Shown piece by piece: positions 16,927 to 24,983 of a stretch of DNA of 64,000 nt. The stretch covers positions 6,714,893 to 6,778,892 of the forward strand of contig NC_014623.1 of NCBI RefSeq assembly GCF_000165485.1, written 5' to 3'. Position numbers and translations under genes: made by a program. Each line of letters opens with the position of its first letter. The stretch's first letter is position 1. This DNA is from Stigmatella aurantiaca DW4/3-1. GTDB taxonomy: Bacteria; Myxococcota; Myxococcia; Myxococcales; Myxococcaceae. The notes under the pieces are model-generated. The model did not search any database. It was not told where the DNA came from and saw only the letters and a program-made list of their open reading frames with translations.

Positions 16927-18471
16927 CTACATCGGCAGGCCGTACTGGAGAGCTTGTTCGACCGCAAGATTGTGGCAGCGATGCTCGGTCGTAGGGAAGC
17001 GCCTCTTGACTTCCTCCACGGTGGCCAGGGCCCGGTCCCCATCCCGGAATTGCACGCTGCGCTGGAAATCGAGCATCAACCGGCGGCACTGGTGGTCCAG
17101 CTCAGCGCCCGTCCGCATGAGTGCATGGCGGACGTCCTGGTAGAACTCTGGCTTCTCGTCCAGCGCCTCCAAGGTGAGCCAGGCGGAGCGGTAGTACTTC
17201 CAGGCCTTGAAGAGGTTGTCCGAGCCCACATCCCTCAGCCCATAGAAGCGAAGCCCCTGGCTGTCCTCCTGGCGGGCCTTGGCCAGCAGCTGCTCGGGAG
17301 GGAGTTCCGGCACGGGGATGACCTCCACATACACATTCCAGATCCGCCAGCCCTCCCGGCCTGGGGGATTGCGGACGTTGTCGAAGACGATCTGGTTGAG
17401 CGCGCTCCGCTTGAGGAGCGGAATGACGAGGATCTGCTCGATCTCCCGCTCGGCGGCCGTGGTGGTATCCGGGGGCACCCAGCCTTGCTGAACCCCGTTG
17501 AGGCTGATGCTCACCTCTTCCTCGGAGACGTCACGGGCCTGGTAATGCAGCACGACCACTGCCCGGGTGGGCGACACGAACTCGAAGTCGAACGCCTTGA
17601 GATCGGGGCGTGTCCAGACCACCCCCTCGCCCAACCCGAAAGAATCCGGCTGCGCCCTCAGGCCCAAGACCGAGGGCTCCGGCCCCAGCGGGCGAGCATC
17701 CCCCTTGGGGCGAAGCACGGGCAGGAGCATCACCGCGAGCGTTCCCACGAGAAGCACCGCCCCCCCGCCCACGAGGGCCTTGCTCCTGCGAGACAGCTGA
17801 GACCAGCCCAGCCGGAGCTGACCTCCCAGCGTCTTCTGCATCTGCCGGCGGAGGCGGGCCCGCTCAGCGGCGGACGGCGCCCCGGCCGCCGGCTTCGGCA
17901 ACGTGCGCGGGAGAGCCTGCACGGGGGGCCGCGCGGCCCGCAGCGGCAGGGGGATCTCGATGAGGGTGGGCGCACTCCCAGGAAGCTTGGAGGGGCTGAC
18001 GGGAAGCTCCGGAATCGCCACCTCCTCGGTGACGGCGCGGTGCGGTCCCGTGTCTTCCGCCTCGATGACCCGCATCTCCTGCTCGGTTTGGGCGCGCGTC
18101 AGCCGGGCACCCGGGCGTCCGCCCTGGCGCCGCGAAGCGTCTGACCGCAGGGGCTCCACGGGGCGGGGGCCGCCCAGCGGGGTAAAGACGAACTCCACCG
18201 GCCCCACCACGAGCCGGTCCCCGCCCCGCAGCTCCTGCTCCTTGTCCCGTGGGAGCGGCCTGCCGTTGAGGAGGGTTCCGTTCGCGCTGCCCAGCTCCGT
18301 CACGAAGTGACGGCCTCCCCGGGCGGCGATGCGCAGGTGACGGCGGGAGACGCCATGCTCGTGGAGGACGATCTCGTTCTCGGCGGCACGGCCGATCCGT
18401 ACTTCGTCTTCCTCGAAGGAGATCTCCTGCCCTTCCTGGGGCCCTCTCGCGATGAGCAGCCGGACCCCCAG
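16927..18471 (-). CDS. FHA-domain membrane protein, predicted non-AUG (CTG) start
   Basis: A 514-residue protein. The FHA domain needs the sequence upstream of the first standard start (GTG at 18303): VRIGRAAENEIVLHEHGVSR and ELGSANGTLLNG together form the phosphothreonine site. In that frame the only codons after the tadC stop (TAG 18477-18475) are ATC then CTG at 18471, and GGAGG sits 7 nt before this CTG, so CTG is the best start. One TM lies near residues 232-253. The large C-terminal part (VVWTRPDLKAFDFEFV onward) is of unrecognised fold and is presumably periplasmic. It follows tadC within a few bases and precedes the other FHA gene by 38 bp. Confidence 0.78.
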   Translation of the reverse strand: MGVRLLIARGPQEGQEISFEEDEVRIGRAAENEIVLHEHGVSRRHLRIAARGGRHFVTELGSANGTLLNGRPLPRDKEQELRGGDRLVVGPVEFVFTPLGGPRPVEPLRSDASRRQGGRPGARLTRAQTEQEMRVIEAEDTGPHRAVTEEVAIPELPVSPSKLPGSAPTLIEIPLPLRAARPPVQALPRTLPKPAAGAPSAAERARLRRQMQKTLGGQLRLGWSQLSRRSKALVGGGAVLLVGTLAVMLLPVLRPKGDARPLGPEPSVLGLRAQPDSFGLGEGVVWTRPDLKAFDFEFVSPTRAVVVLHYQARDVSEEEVSISLNGVQQGWVPPDTTTAAEREIEQILVIPLLKRSALNQIVFDNVRNPPGREGWRIWNVYVEVIPVPELPPEQLLAKARQEDSQGLRFYGLRDVGSDNLFKAWKYYRSAWLTLEALDEKPEFYQDVRHALMRTGAELDHQCRRLMLDFQRSVQFRDGDRALATVEEVKRRFPTTEHRCHNLAVEQALQYGLPM

Positions 18472-18474
18472 GAT

Positions 18475-18485
18475 CTATCCTCCGA
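18475..18485 (-). promoter_or_regulatory. Ribosome site supporting the CTG start of the FHA gene
   Basis: On the minus strand GGAGG overlaps the last codons of tadC. It is followed by ATAGATC and then CTG at 18471-18469, a spacing of 7 nt. No ATG, GTG or TTG in this frame occurs between the tadC stop and the middle of the FHA domain. Confidence 0.6.
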
Positions 18486-19365
18486 CGTTGCCGAACATGA
18501 ACTGGAAGACGATGGGGCCGAAGAGCACCATGAACACCGTGGGGAAGATGCAGGCGATCAGCGGAAAGAGCATCTTCACCGGCGCTTCGCCCGCCAGCTT
18601 CTCGGCGCGCTGCGTGCGATCGATGCGCATCTGCGTGGACTGGATGCGCAGCACCTTGCCGAGGCTGGTGCCCATCTTGTCCGCCTGGATGAGCGCGGTG
18701 ACGAAGGTGGTGAGGGACGGCAGATCCACCCGGAGGATCATCGCCTTGAGGGCCTCTTCACGCGTCTTGCCCATCTTCAACTGCTTGAGGACGATCGACA
18801 TCTCCTCCTTGAGCGGGCCGGACTTGCCCTTCTCCACCACCTTGGAGAGCGCCGCGGTGAAGTCCAGGCCGGCTTCCACCGACAGCGTCAGCAGGTCCAG
18901 GTTGTAGGGCAGCGCCCGGGAGATGGCCAGGTGGCGCCGCTTCACCTGATCGTTCACCCAGATGGCCGGGTAGTACAGGCCGAACAGGGCGGCCAGGAGT
19001 GACCACGCCAAGTGCTGCGACAGCCCGTTGGCCAGGATCAACCCCATGATCAGCCCGATGACCAGACCGATCTCCTGCAGCGCCATGATGTCCTCGGGCT
19101 TGTAGCCCGAAGGGTCTCCCGCCTTGATGAGCTTGCGGCGCATCTTGGACTCGTAGCCGGGCCACATGATGCGCCGGTTCACCGCGCCCATCTTGCGGAT
19201 GGCCACCGAGCCCACACCGCGCACGCCACCCGCGGACTCCTCCGCGACCTCGGAGACGAAGCCCTGGAAGAAGTTGTTGTAGATGCCGATACCGAAGAAA
19301 CCCGCTGCCGCTGCGGCGAACATGGCCGCGCCGACCAGCAGGATGGATGTGAAGATGTCCTGCAC
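18475..19365 (-). CDS. tadC: Tad/Flp pilus inner-membrane platform protein TadC
   Basis: A 296-residue protein of the type II secretion F (GspF-like) family. An N-terminal TM (about 6-28) and paired TMs near 95-140 are followed by the T2SSF cytoplasmic domain (LPYNLDLLTLSVEAGLDFTA, PLKEEM, LPSLTTFVTALIQADKMGTSL) and a C-terminal hydrophobic pair (LFPLIACIFPTVFMVLFGP). TadC partners with TadB to form the base on which the TadA ATPase acts. It sits directly after tadB with an 11-bp gap. The ATPase gene tadA/cpaF is not in the window. Confidence 0.9.
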   Translation of the reverse strand: MQDIFTSILLVGAAMFAAAAAGFFGIGIYNNFFQGFVSEVAEESAGGVRGVGSVAIRKMGAVNRRIMWPGYESKMRRKLIKAGDPSGYKPEDIMALQEIGLVIGLIMGLILANGLSQHLAWSLLAALFGLYYPAIWVNDQVKRRHLAISRALPYNLDLLTLSVEAGLDFTAALSKVVEKGKSGPLKEEMSIVLKQLKMGKTREEALKAMILRVDLPSLTTFVTALIQADKMGTSLGKVLRIQSTQMRIDRTQRAEKLAGEAPVKMLFPLIACIFPTVFMVLFGPIVFQFMFGNVGG

Positions 19366-19375
19366 GGCCGCCTCC

Positions 19376-20221
19376 TTAGATATCGATGTTGACGATGCGG
19401 CGGATGATCAAGATGCCGAGGATTTCCATGATGGCGATGACCGTCACCAGGACATAGCCGAACATGTGGTCCATCATCGGCTCCATCAGGTCGGGCCGCA
19501 TCGAGTTGAGCACCATGCCGAGCACCGCGGGCATGGACGCGACGATCCACCCCTGCAGCTTGCCCTGGGAGGTGAGCGCATCGATCTTCCCCTCCAGGCG
19601 GAAGCGCTCGCGGATCACCATGGAGATGGTCTCGAACATCTCCGCCATGTTGCCGCCGAGCTGACGCGCGATGTTGGTGGACACCACGACCAGCTCCAGG
19701 TCGTCGCTGCCCACGCGCTTGCCCATGTTGATGAGCGCCTCTTCCAGGGGCACGCCCAGCTTCACTTCCTTCACGAAGAGGCCGAACTCCTGCGACAGCG
19801 GCGGCAGCGCCTCACGCGCCACGTGCTCGATGGCCTGCGGGAACGTGAGGCCTGCCTTGAAGGCGTTGGCCATGGCCTGCAGCGCATCCACCAGCTGCAC
19901 GTTGAACTTCTTGATGCGGCGCTTGCGGTAGTACTTCACCAGCAGCATCGGCAGGAAGAAGCCGAAGATGGTGGCCCCCACGCACATGATGGGGTTGAAG
20001 ACGATGTAGGCCAGAATGCCCAGAAGGCACATCGACGCGATGTTGAGGATCAACATCTGCCGCGGGTCGATGAACAGGAACATGTCGCTCAAGTCGTTCA
20101 TCGACTTGGTGACGTAGCGCTCCTGGTATTGCTCGTAGGCCTTCGCGAGCACGGTGAAGATCACCAGGCTGAAGAAGAAGACCGAGCCGGTGACGAGAAG
20201 AAGGACGATTCCTGGCAGCAT
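19376..20221 (-). CDS. tadB: Tad/Flp pilus inner-membrane platform protein TadB
   Basis: A 281-residue paralogue of TadC. N-terminal TM (ILLLVTGSVFFFSLVIFTVL without a signal peptidase site), a TM pair near 70-105, the T2SSF domain (VDALQAMANAFKAGLTFPQA, DDLELVVVSTNIARQLGGN), and C-terminal TMs. It is expected to form the platform with TadC. The gene lies 51 bp after cpaB on the same strand. Confidence 0.9.
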   Translation of the reverse strand: MLPGIVLLLVTGSVFFFSLVIFTVLAKAYEQYQERYVTKSMNDLSDMFLFIDPRQMLILNIASMCLLGILAYIVFNPIMCVGATIFGFFLPMLLVKYYRKRRIKKFNVQLVDALQAMANAFKAGLTFPQAIEHVAREALPPLSQEFGLFVKEVKLGVPLEEALINMGKRVGSDDLELVVVSTNIARQLGGNMAEMFETISMVIRERFRLEGKIDALTSQGKLQGWIVASMPAVLGMVLNSMRPDLMEPMMDHMFGYVLVTVIAIMEILGILIIRRIVNIDI

Positions 20222-20271
20222 GCGCGAACGTTCCCTTTAGCGGGCTGGACGCAAGGCGGTGGACAGAAGGG

Positions 20272-21084
20272 CTACGGCTGGACGGTCGCGCTCTTCTCGC
20301 CCGCGCCCTTGATGATCTGGATGATCTCGCGGCGCTTCTGCTCCAGCACGCGGGTGCGCTCGCCGGACAGCAGCGTGCTGATGGTGGCGCGGCCGCGCTC
20401 CTCGATGAGGTCCACGTCGTCCTCGTTGCGCAGCGACAGCGTCAGGTTGCCCAGCTCCGAGGCCAGCACCAGGATTTCCGCCTCCTCCGGGATGACCAGC
20501 AGCGAGATGTTGCTGTAGTCGCGCTGATTCTCCGGGATGAGGTTCACGTTCGTGGTTCCGGTGATCTTTCCGGTGGCCAGCACGATGACGTTCTGGAGCA
20601 GCGTCACCGCCACGTTCTCGTCCGTCTGTGGATCCCGGAAGGTGCCAATGACGTCCACGTGATCGTTGGGCCGGATCCAGCCACCCACGGAGGTGGTGGA
20701 CTTGGCCTCGATGGTGACCGCGCGCCCCTTCTTCTGCACCTTGGTGGACAGGCGCTCGGCGGCCTTGGTCGTCTCGAACTGGCTCCAGAGCAGCGGGTCA
20801 CCCGCCTGCAGCGGCACGAGCACCTTCTGGTTCACCACGTAGTTGGCCGAGTCCGGCTTGACCACGGACGAGGTGACGAACTGCTCCGGCACCGAGCGCT
20901 GGGAAATCATCTCGAAGGAGATGACCGAGCCTTCGGGGATGTCCTGGGCGGCCACCACCACGGGGACCAGATTCCAGCCGCGGCGCACGTCGGCTTCCTT
21001 CTTCTTGATGGCCGAGTAAGCAACGATACCGGCCAGCAGGCCCAGCACGAGTGCGACGACAAGCGGGGTCTTTCCCTTCAGCAT
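20272..21084 (-). CDS. cpaB: Flp pilus assembly protein CpaB/RcpC
   Basis: A 270-residue protein with one N-terminal TM (residues about 8-26) and a SAF domain (VVVAAQDIPEGSVISFEMI, near 44-110), which in this family binds the cell wall or organises the secretin. The RcpC-type C-terminal domain carries SVGGWIRPNDHVDVIGTF. CpaB acts in the periplasm next to the outer-membrane secretin. It is the first gene of a long minus-strand string and has a strong candidate promoter about 60 bp upstream. The secretin gene (cpaC/rcpA) usually found next to it is absent here. Confidence 0.9.
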   Translation of the reverse strand: MLKGKTPLVVALVLGLLAGIVAYSAIKKKEADVRRGWNLVPVVVAAQDIPEGSVISFEMISQRSVPEQFVTSSVVKPDSANYVVNQKVLVPLQAGDPLLWSQFETTKAAERLSTKVQKKGRAVTIEAKSTTSVGGWIRPNDHVDVIGTFRDPQTDENVAVTLLQNVIVLATGKITGTTNVNLIPENQRDYSNISLLVIPEEAEILVLASELGNLTLSLRNEDDVDLIEERGRATISTLLSGERTRVLEQKRREIIQIIKGAGEKSATVQP

Positions 21085-21149
21085 TGCTCAGAACCTCAGA
21101 CTGGCGAGGGAGTAAATACGCGGGACGCAGGGCGTCCAAACGGGGTGGG

Positions 21150-21179
21150 ATGCTACCCGCCTGCTCTACTGAGTGTCAA
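21150..21179 (-). promoter_or_regulatory. Strong sigma-70-like promoter of the cpaB-tlyA gene string
   Basis: On the minus strand a perfect TTGACA -35 (21179-21174) and a TAGCAT -10 (21155-21150) are separated by 18 bp. Predicted initiation near 21143 leaves a leader of about 60 nt before the cpaB ATG. It lies in the 197-bp gap between the two pilus blocks. Confidence 0.55.
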
Positions 21180-21281
21180 AACCAGCGCACTTGACGGCCG
21201 CGTAAGCCCTGGACATTCGAAGCGTCGACGGCTTGCCCAGCCGCTTGGACAGCGTCCGCGGTTGTGCGGGGAAAGGCCTAC

Positions 21282-22019
21282 TCACGGCGGTGGGTGCGCC
21301 GGGGGATCCGGTAGATCCGGGTTGTAGAGGCCCCGCAGCACCAGGGGCGCCCGGGTGTCATCCCGCAGGATCACCGGCGCTCCCCCCTCCAGCCCCGCGA
21401 GCCGGAGCTCGAACGAAGCCCCATCGGGAGAGACGTACACGAGCAAGGTGCCTGGAACGAGCCGCTCCGGCAGCGCCTCTGGAGACGCGGTCATGAGGGC
21501 TTGGGGAGGAATGAGGCGAAAGGTCCGGTCCCGGACCGGGATGCGTGCCGTTCCCGCGCGCTCGAGCTCAACCCTCCAGGGCTCCTCCAAGACGGGGACC
21601 TCGCCCCTCTCCTGGAGCTGGCCCACCATGGCCCGTTGCACGCGCTGGCCCCACTGAATCAGTGCGATGTTGAAAGCGGGTTCGGAAGGAGGCTCCGGCG
21701 GGGGGCTCCCCGCGGCGCCAAGCACGGCGCTGACGCCGCCCCCGAGGATGAGCCAGGAGGCCCCCAAGGAGGCCGACCGCCCCCGGACCCAAGCCCACAT
21801 CAGCCGGGTCCCCCCTGCCACCGCCAGGGCCGAGCCAAGCAACAGCATGGGGCGAGGAGGCGCTCCCAGGGGGTAGGGCTGGCGCAGGGTGGAGAGAACG
21901 AGTTGCCAGTCGGGGCGGGCCCCGGCCACGGCGCCCGCGGCGAAGCCAAGAAAGACGAGGGCGTGGAGCCACCGCAAGAAGGCGGGAGAACGCCCGGGGG
22001 CCGCGGAACGCCGCGTCAC
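21282..22019 (-). CDS. Membrane protein of unknown function in pilin block
   Basis: A 245-residue protein not recognised from a named family. Three hydrophobic segments lie in the first 110 residues (LHALVFLGFAAGAVAGA, PRPMLLLGSALAVAGGTRLMWAW, LGASWLILGGGVSAVLGAAG). A soluble C-terminal domain of about 120 residues then ends in a Pro-rich tail. The GTG at 22019 is chosen because it overlaps the stop of the Flp-like pilin gene as GTGA. Cotranslation with the pilin suggests a pilus-related membrane role. Confidence 0.65.
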   Translation of the reverse strand: MTRRSAAPGRSPAFLRWLHALVFLGFAAGAVAGARPDWQLVLSTLRQPYPLGAPPRPMLLLGSALAVAGGTRLMWAWVRGRSASLGASWLILGGGVSAVLGAAGSPPPEPPSEPAFNIALIQWGQRVQRAMVGQLQERGEVPVLEEPWRVELERAGTARIPVRDRTFRLIPPQALMTASPEALPERLVPGTLLVYVSPDGASFELRLAGLEGGAPVILRDDTRAPLVLRGLYNPDLPDPPAHPPP

Positions 22020-22246
22020 GGGAACGGCAGGTTCAGCACGAAGTAATAGGAGTCGTAATAGATCTGGTAGGACCGGAGGAACAGATCGACGACGTTCATC
22101 TGCTGGTCCTCGCTCCACTTGATCTTGACCGTCGCTCCGATCACGAGCGCCACGAGCAGGACCCAGTTGATCATGGAGTACTCGACCATGGCCTGTCCCC
22201 GCCAGCGGCGGCGCCAGGAACGGCTCGGGGTCTTCTTGGGCTTCAT
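22016..22246 (-). CDS. Small Flp-type prepilin
   Basis: A 76-residue protein with a 17-residue Arg/Lys-rich leader ending in Gly, then QAMVEYSMINW and a hydrophobic helix to about residue 42. The pattern Gly|QAMVEY, with Glu at +5 and Tyr at +6, is the type IVb (Flp) prepilin signature cut by TadV/CpaA peptidases. The mature length of about 59 residues is in the Flp range. The Tyr-rich C-terminus (YQIYYDSYYF) is unusual. The ATG at 22246 overlaps the upstream gene stop (ATGA), and the stop overlaps the downstream gene (GTGA). It could be the structural subunit, or a minor pilin if the main one is encoded elsewhere. Confidence 0.75.
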   Translation of the reverse strand: MKPKKTPSRSWRRRWRGQAMVEYSMINWVLLVALVIGATVKIKWSEDQQMNVVDLFLRSYQIYYDSYYFVLNLPFP

Positions 22247-23001
22247 GGGGCCTCCTCCTCCAGCCAGGGGAGCTGGGGGAACGCCTTGTCGACATACTCC
22301 AGACGCACCTGCGGTGTCTTCGCGTCCGGCAAGAGCATGCGCGGCTTGGCATCCACCCCGTACTCGACGACCTCCAGGGCGTGGGCGATCCGGGGAATCT
22401 CGATCTTGGCCAGTTGGAGGATGGGAATCTCCCGGCTCAGCCAGGTGCGCTTGATGACCGTGCTCCGGTAGAGCAGCTCGAGGGGAACGGCGGTCACCGT
22501 GCCTGCCGGGGTCATCAGGCGCGTCTCCTGCCCAGAGCGCACCACGGGCGCGGAGGGCCCGGCGCCAGCAGGGGCAGCCCGGGGACGCGGCGGGCGCTTC
22601 GCCAGCACCTGCGCGAGCGCCTCGGGGGAGTACTCCTGCGGCCGGTCGAACCCCATGGCGGCGATGAGACGCGTCACCCCCCCGGCATCGAAGGCCACCC
22701 CCTCCCCCCGGGCCACCAGCATGCGAATCTGCGACAACGGGGCGCGCATCGCAGGATGTGTGCCCATCTCCATCTCCACCCACAGCGCGTCGCGCCCCAG
22801 CCGGTCCTTCTCCTCCCCCACCACCGCCAGGCGCCAGTAATGAACCCGGGCGCCTCCACCATCGAGCCGGTACGTCACCCAGTCACCGACCTGGGTCGAG
22901 CGCAGCCCCTTGGCGAGGTGGTCGAGCAGGGACTTGCCGGGCATGGCCGCCACCGCGGGCGCCGCCCCGAGCAGGAAGAGGACCAGCGCCAGCGCCCTCA
23001 C
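22243..23001 (-). CDS. Secreted/periplasmic protein of unknown function
   Basis: A 252-residue protein with a signal peptide (LALVLFLLGAAPAVA ending near residue 18). The mature part begins GKSLLDHLAKGLRSTQVGDWVTYRL and is mostly beta-like, with a Pro/Ala-rich insert near 135-150. I do not recognise its family. The GTG at 23001 overlaps the previous stop (GTGA), and its own stop overlaps the pilin start (ATGA), so it is coupled on both sides. Likely a periplasmic accessory of the pilin block. Confidence 0.65.
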   Translation of the reverse strand: MRALALVLFLLGAAPAVAAMPGKSLLDHLAKGLRSTQVGDWVTYRLDGGGARVHYWRLAVVGEEKDRLGRDALWVEMEMGTHPAMRAPLSQIRMLVARGEGVAFDAGGVTRLIAAMGFDRPQEYSPEALAQVLAKRPPRPRAAPAGAGPSAPVVRSGQETRLMTPAGTVTAVPLELLYRSTVIKRTWLSREIPILQLAKIEIPRIAHALEVVEYGVDAKPRMLLPDAKTPQVRLEYVDKAFPQLPWLEEEAP

Positions 23002-23798
23002 GGAGGGTTCCCCGGACGCGCCTGCGCCGCCTTCTGCTCCCGCTCCCACGCTTCCCGGCTCTGACGCACGGCTTCATCGTTGGGCACGGCATCCGGTCTG
23101 TCCGAGCCCATCCACATCTGAAGCAGCGCGGTGGTGTCCGCATCCACCTGGCCGAGCGTGGTGACCACCTGCTCTCCCTTCCGGGCATGCTCCAGGGTGA
23201 AGCGCTGCTCGCCGCCCATCGGGCCGCCCATCTGGCGAACCAACGAGAAGCCCTGCTGGGCCAAGCGCTCCGACACCTGCTGGCGCACCGCCTCCAGCCC
23301 CCCTTGCACCAGCGAGGAGCGGCTGCGGGAGCCTCCCGGATCATCCCGCGTGGTGATGTCCTGACTGAACAGCGTGCCCTCCAGTTTCACCAGGCCCGGG
23401 GCATCCTTTCGCGGGGCGCGGACCCACAGGTCCCTCAGCACGGAGAAGCCCACCGTCTTGCCCAGGTGCTTGCGCAGCACCACGCCGCGCTGAAGTCCCT
23501 CGCGCGTGTAGAGGGCAGACACCACGGCCTCTTCCCGGAGGTCTCCCTCCACCACCGTGGGATAGCCCAACCCCCGCCAGTGCTTCTCGAAGTAGCTGGC
23601 CACCTTCTCCATCGTGTCGTCCGTGGTGAAGTAGGCCAGCCGGTAGTACTCGCCCGAGATGACGAGATCCTTGCCGATGCGCGTGTGCACGGCGCCCGGG
23701 TAGACGGGCAGTTCCTGCTCGGCGCCCGCGGACAAGGCCGTCAGCAGCACCCCGAGCAGCAGCCCCCGCCGGAGCGCGCTACTCGCAGTTGACAACAT
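22998..23798 (-). CDS. Secreted/periplasmic protein of unknown function
   Basis: A 266-residue protein with a signal peptide (RRGLLLGVLLTALSAGA, residues about 9-25). The mature domain includes a segment on two-state lipid or pilin handling proteins that I cannot assign: YPGAVHTRIGKDLVISGEYY, then a helix DDTMEKVASYFEKHWRGLGY. The ATG at 23798 lies within the last 20 bp of the TadE-like gene. No catalytic motif was seen. Its place among pseudopilins suggests an assembly factor. Confidence 0.62.
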   Translation of the reverse strand: MLSTASSALRRGLLLGVLLTALSAGAEQELPVYPGAVHTRIGKDLVISGEYYRLAYFTTDDTMEKVASYFEKHWRGLGYPTVVEGDLREEAVVSALYTREGLQRGVVLRKHLGKTVGFSVLRDLWVRAPRKDAPGLVKLEGTLFSQDITTRDDPGGSRSRSSLVQGGLEAVRQQVSERLAQQGFSLVRQMGGPMGGEQRFTLEHARKGEQVVTTLGQVDADTTALLQMWMGSDRPDAVPNDEAVRQSREAWEREQKAAQARPGNPP

Positions 23799-24960
23799 GG
23801 AGGTTCGAGTCGCCACGGTTGGACACCACGGGGGCCGAAGGATCATCGGACTGCGGGTTCTTGCAGCCCATGAAGTAGGACCCCCGGGCCTTGAAGATCT
23901 TGATGTACTGAGACCGCTCGTAGGGCTGATCCCGGAAGGGCGCGGTGTCAAAGCACTTGGGCCGGGGCCAGTCGAGCTGGGAGAACTTGTCCAGGTTGTT
24001 GAGCCCGCCCTCGGCATCGGCGGGATAGGCCTCCACACCGGTTTGGGGACCGATGCAGTCACGGCTCCACTCCTCGTCCTCACCGGAGGGGGTGGGGCCA
24101 TAGTTGTGCGAGACGACGAAGGTCCCCAGGAACGCCGGGGCCACCTGACGGATGAACTCCTCGAACTGAGCGATGATCCCCACGTGCTTCGTGAGTTCGT
24201 CCCGGACCCCCAGGAACACCATGCGGCTGACCTGCTGATAGATGCCGTGGGGCATGTCCTCGCTTCCGCCCCGGTGCGCGCCCGCGCGCCGTCCCCGGAT
24301 GACCGCATCGCCTCCGTCCTCCATCGTCCAGGCGTCCGCATACAGGGAGAAGCGGCTCTTGAGCTCCAGGCTCCTCAGCTCCTTGCCTCCAAACATGTCC
24401 GTCTGGAAGAAGCCGCGAGCGCCGCCCTCATCCAGGTAGTTCCGGGGAAGGAGCACGTTGTTGAAGCGCATGTCCACCTCCGCCGTGACCCACCCCTTGG
24501 TGTTGAAGTCCCAATGGCCCAGCATCCCATTGCCCGCCCGGTTCAGCGCCCCCACCACGGCGCTCGCAAACCCCTCGTCCGAGTTGCCGAGCACCAGCCC
24601 CTTCTCGAAGAAGCCGATCTCCTCGTTGCTCAAGGTCCCCTTCACATCGGAATACCGGGCGATGAAGTTGCCCGGCACCGCGTCCGGCTCCACCGAGTCC
24701 AGGTCCTTGTAGCGCTCGAGCGCCTCGTCCATCGCCTCGCGCTGGGCCAGCGTGAAGGCCTCGTCGTGCTTGGCCTTGGCGAAGTCGCTCAGGGTGTAGC
24801 TCGTCATCTCCCAGGCCGCGTAGCGCGCCAGCTCCTGGAGCTTGAGCTTCGCCCGCACCAACTCGGTGAGGTACATGCTGAACATCAAGATCGCCACCAG
24901 CACCGGGACGATGAGGGCGAACTCGACCGTGGCGGACCCCCGCTGGGCGGATGCACTCAT
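23779..24960 (-). CDS. TadE-like pseudopilin with large C-terminal domain
   Basis: A 393-residue protein. A short leader ends in Gly8, then SATVEFALIVPVLVAILMFS follows, the TadE signature with Glu at +5. The hydrophobic helix reaches about residue 30. The remaining 360 residues form an extracytoplasmic domain much longer than in ordinary TadE (about 150-200 aa), with several Cys near the C-terminus (FMGCKNPQ, HVVNCE, RDCIG). The ATG at 24960 is the only start that keeps the leader short. Probably a tip or minor pseudopilin processed by the prepilin peptidase. Confidence 0.75.
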   Translation of the reverse strand: MSASAQRGSATVEFALIVPVLVAILMFSMYLTELVRAKLKLQELARYAAWEMTSYTLSDFAKAKHDEAFTLAQREAMDEALERYKDLDSVEPDAVPGNFIARYSDVKGTLSNEEIGFFEKGLVLGNSDEGFASAVVGALNRAGNGMLGHWDFNTKGWVTAEVDMRFNNVLLPRNYLDEGGARGFFQTDMFGGKELRSLELKSRFSLYADAWTMEDGGDAVIRGRRAGAHRGGSEDMPHGIYQQVSRMVFLGVRDELTKHVGIIAQFEEFIRQVAPAFLGTFVVSHNYGPTPSGEDEEWSRDCIGPQTGVEAYPADAEGGLNNLDKFSQLDWPRPKCFDTAPFRDQPYERSQYIKIFKARGSYFMGCKNPQSDDPSAPVVSNRGDSNLHVVNCE

Positions 24961-24983
24961 GGCGCGCCATGGACGCGAGGCGC

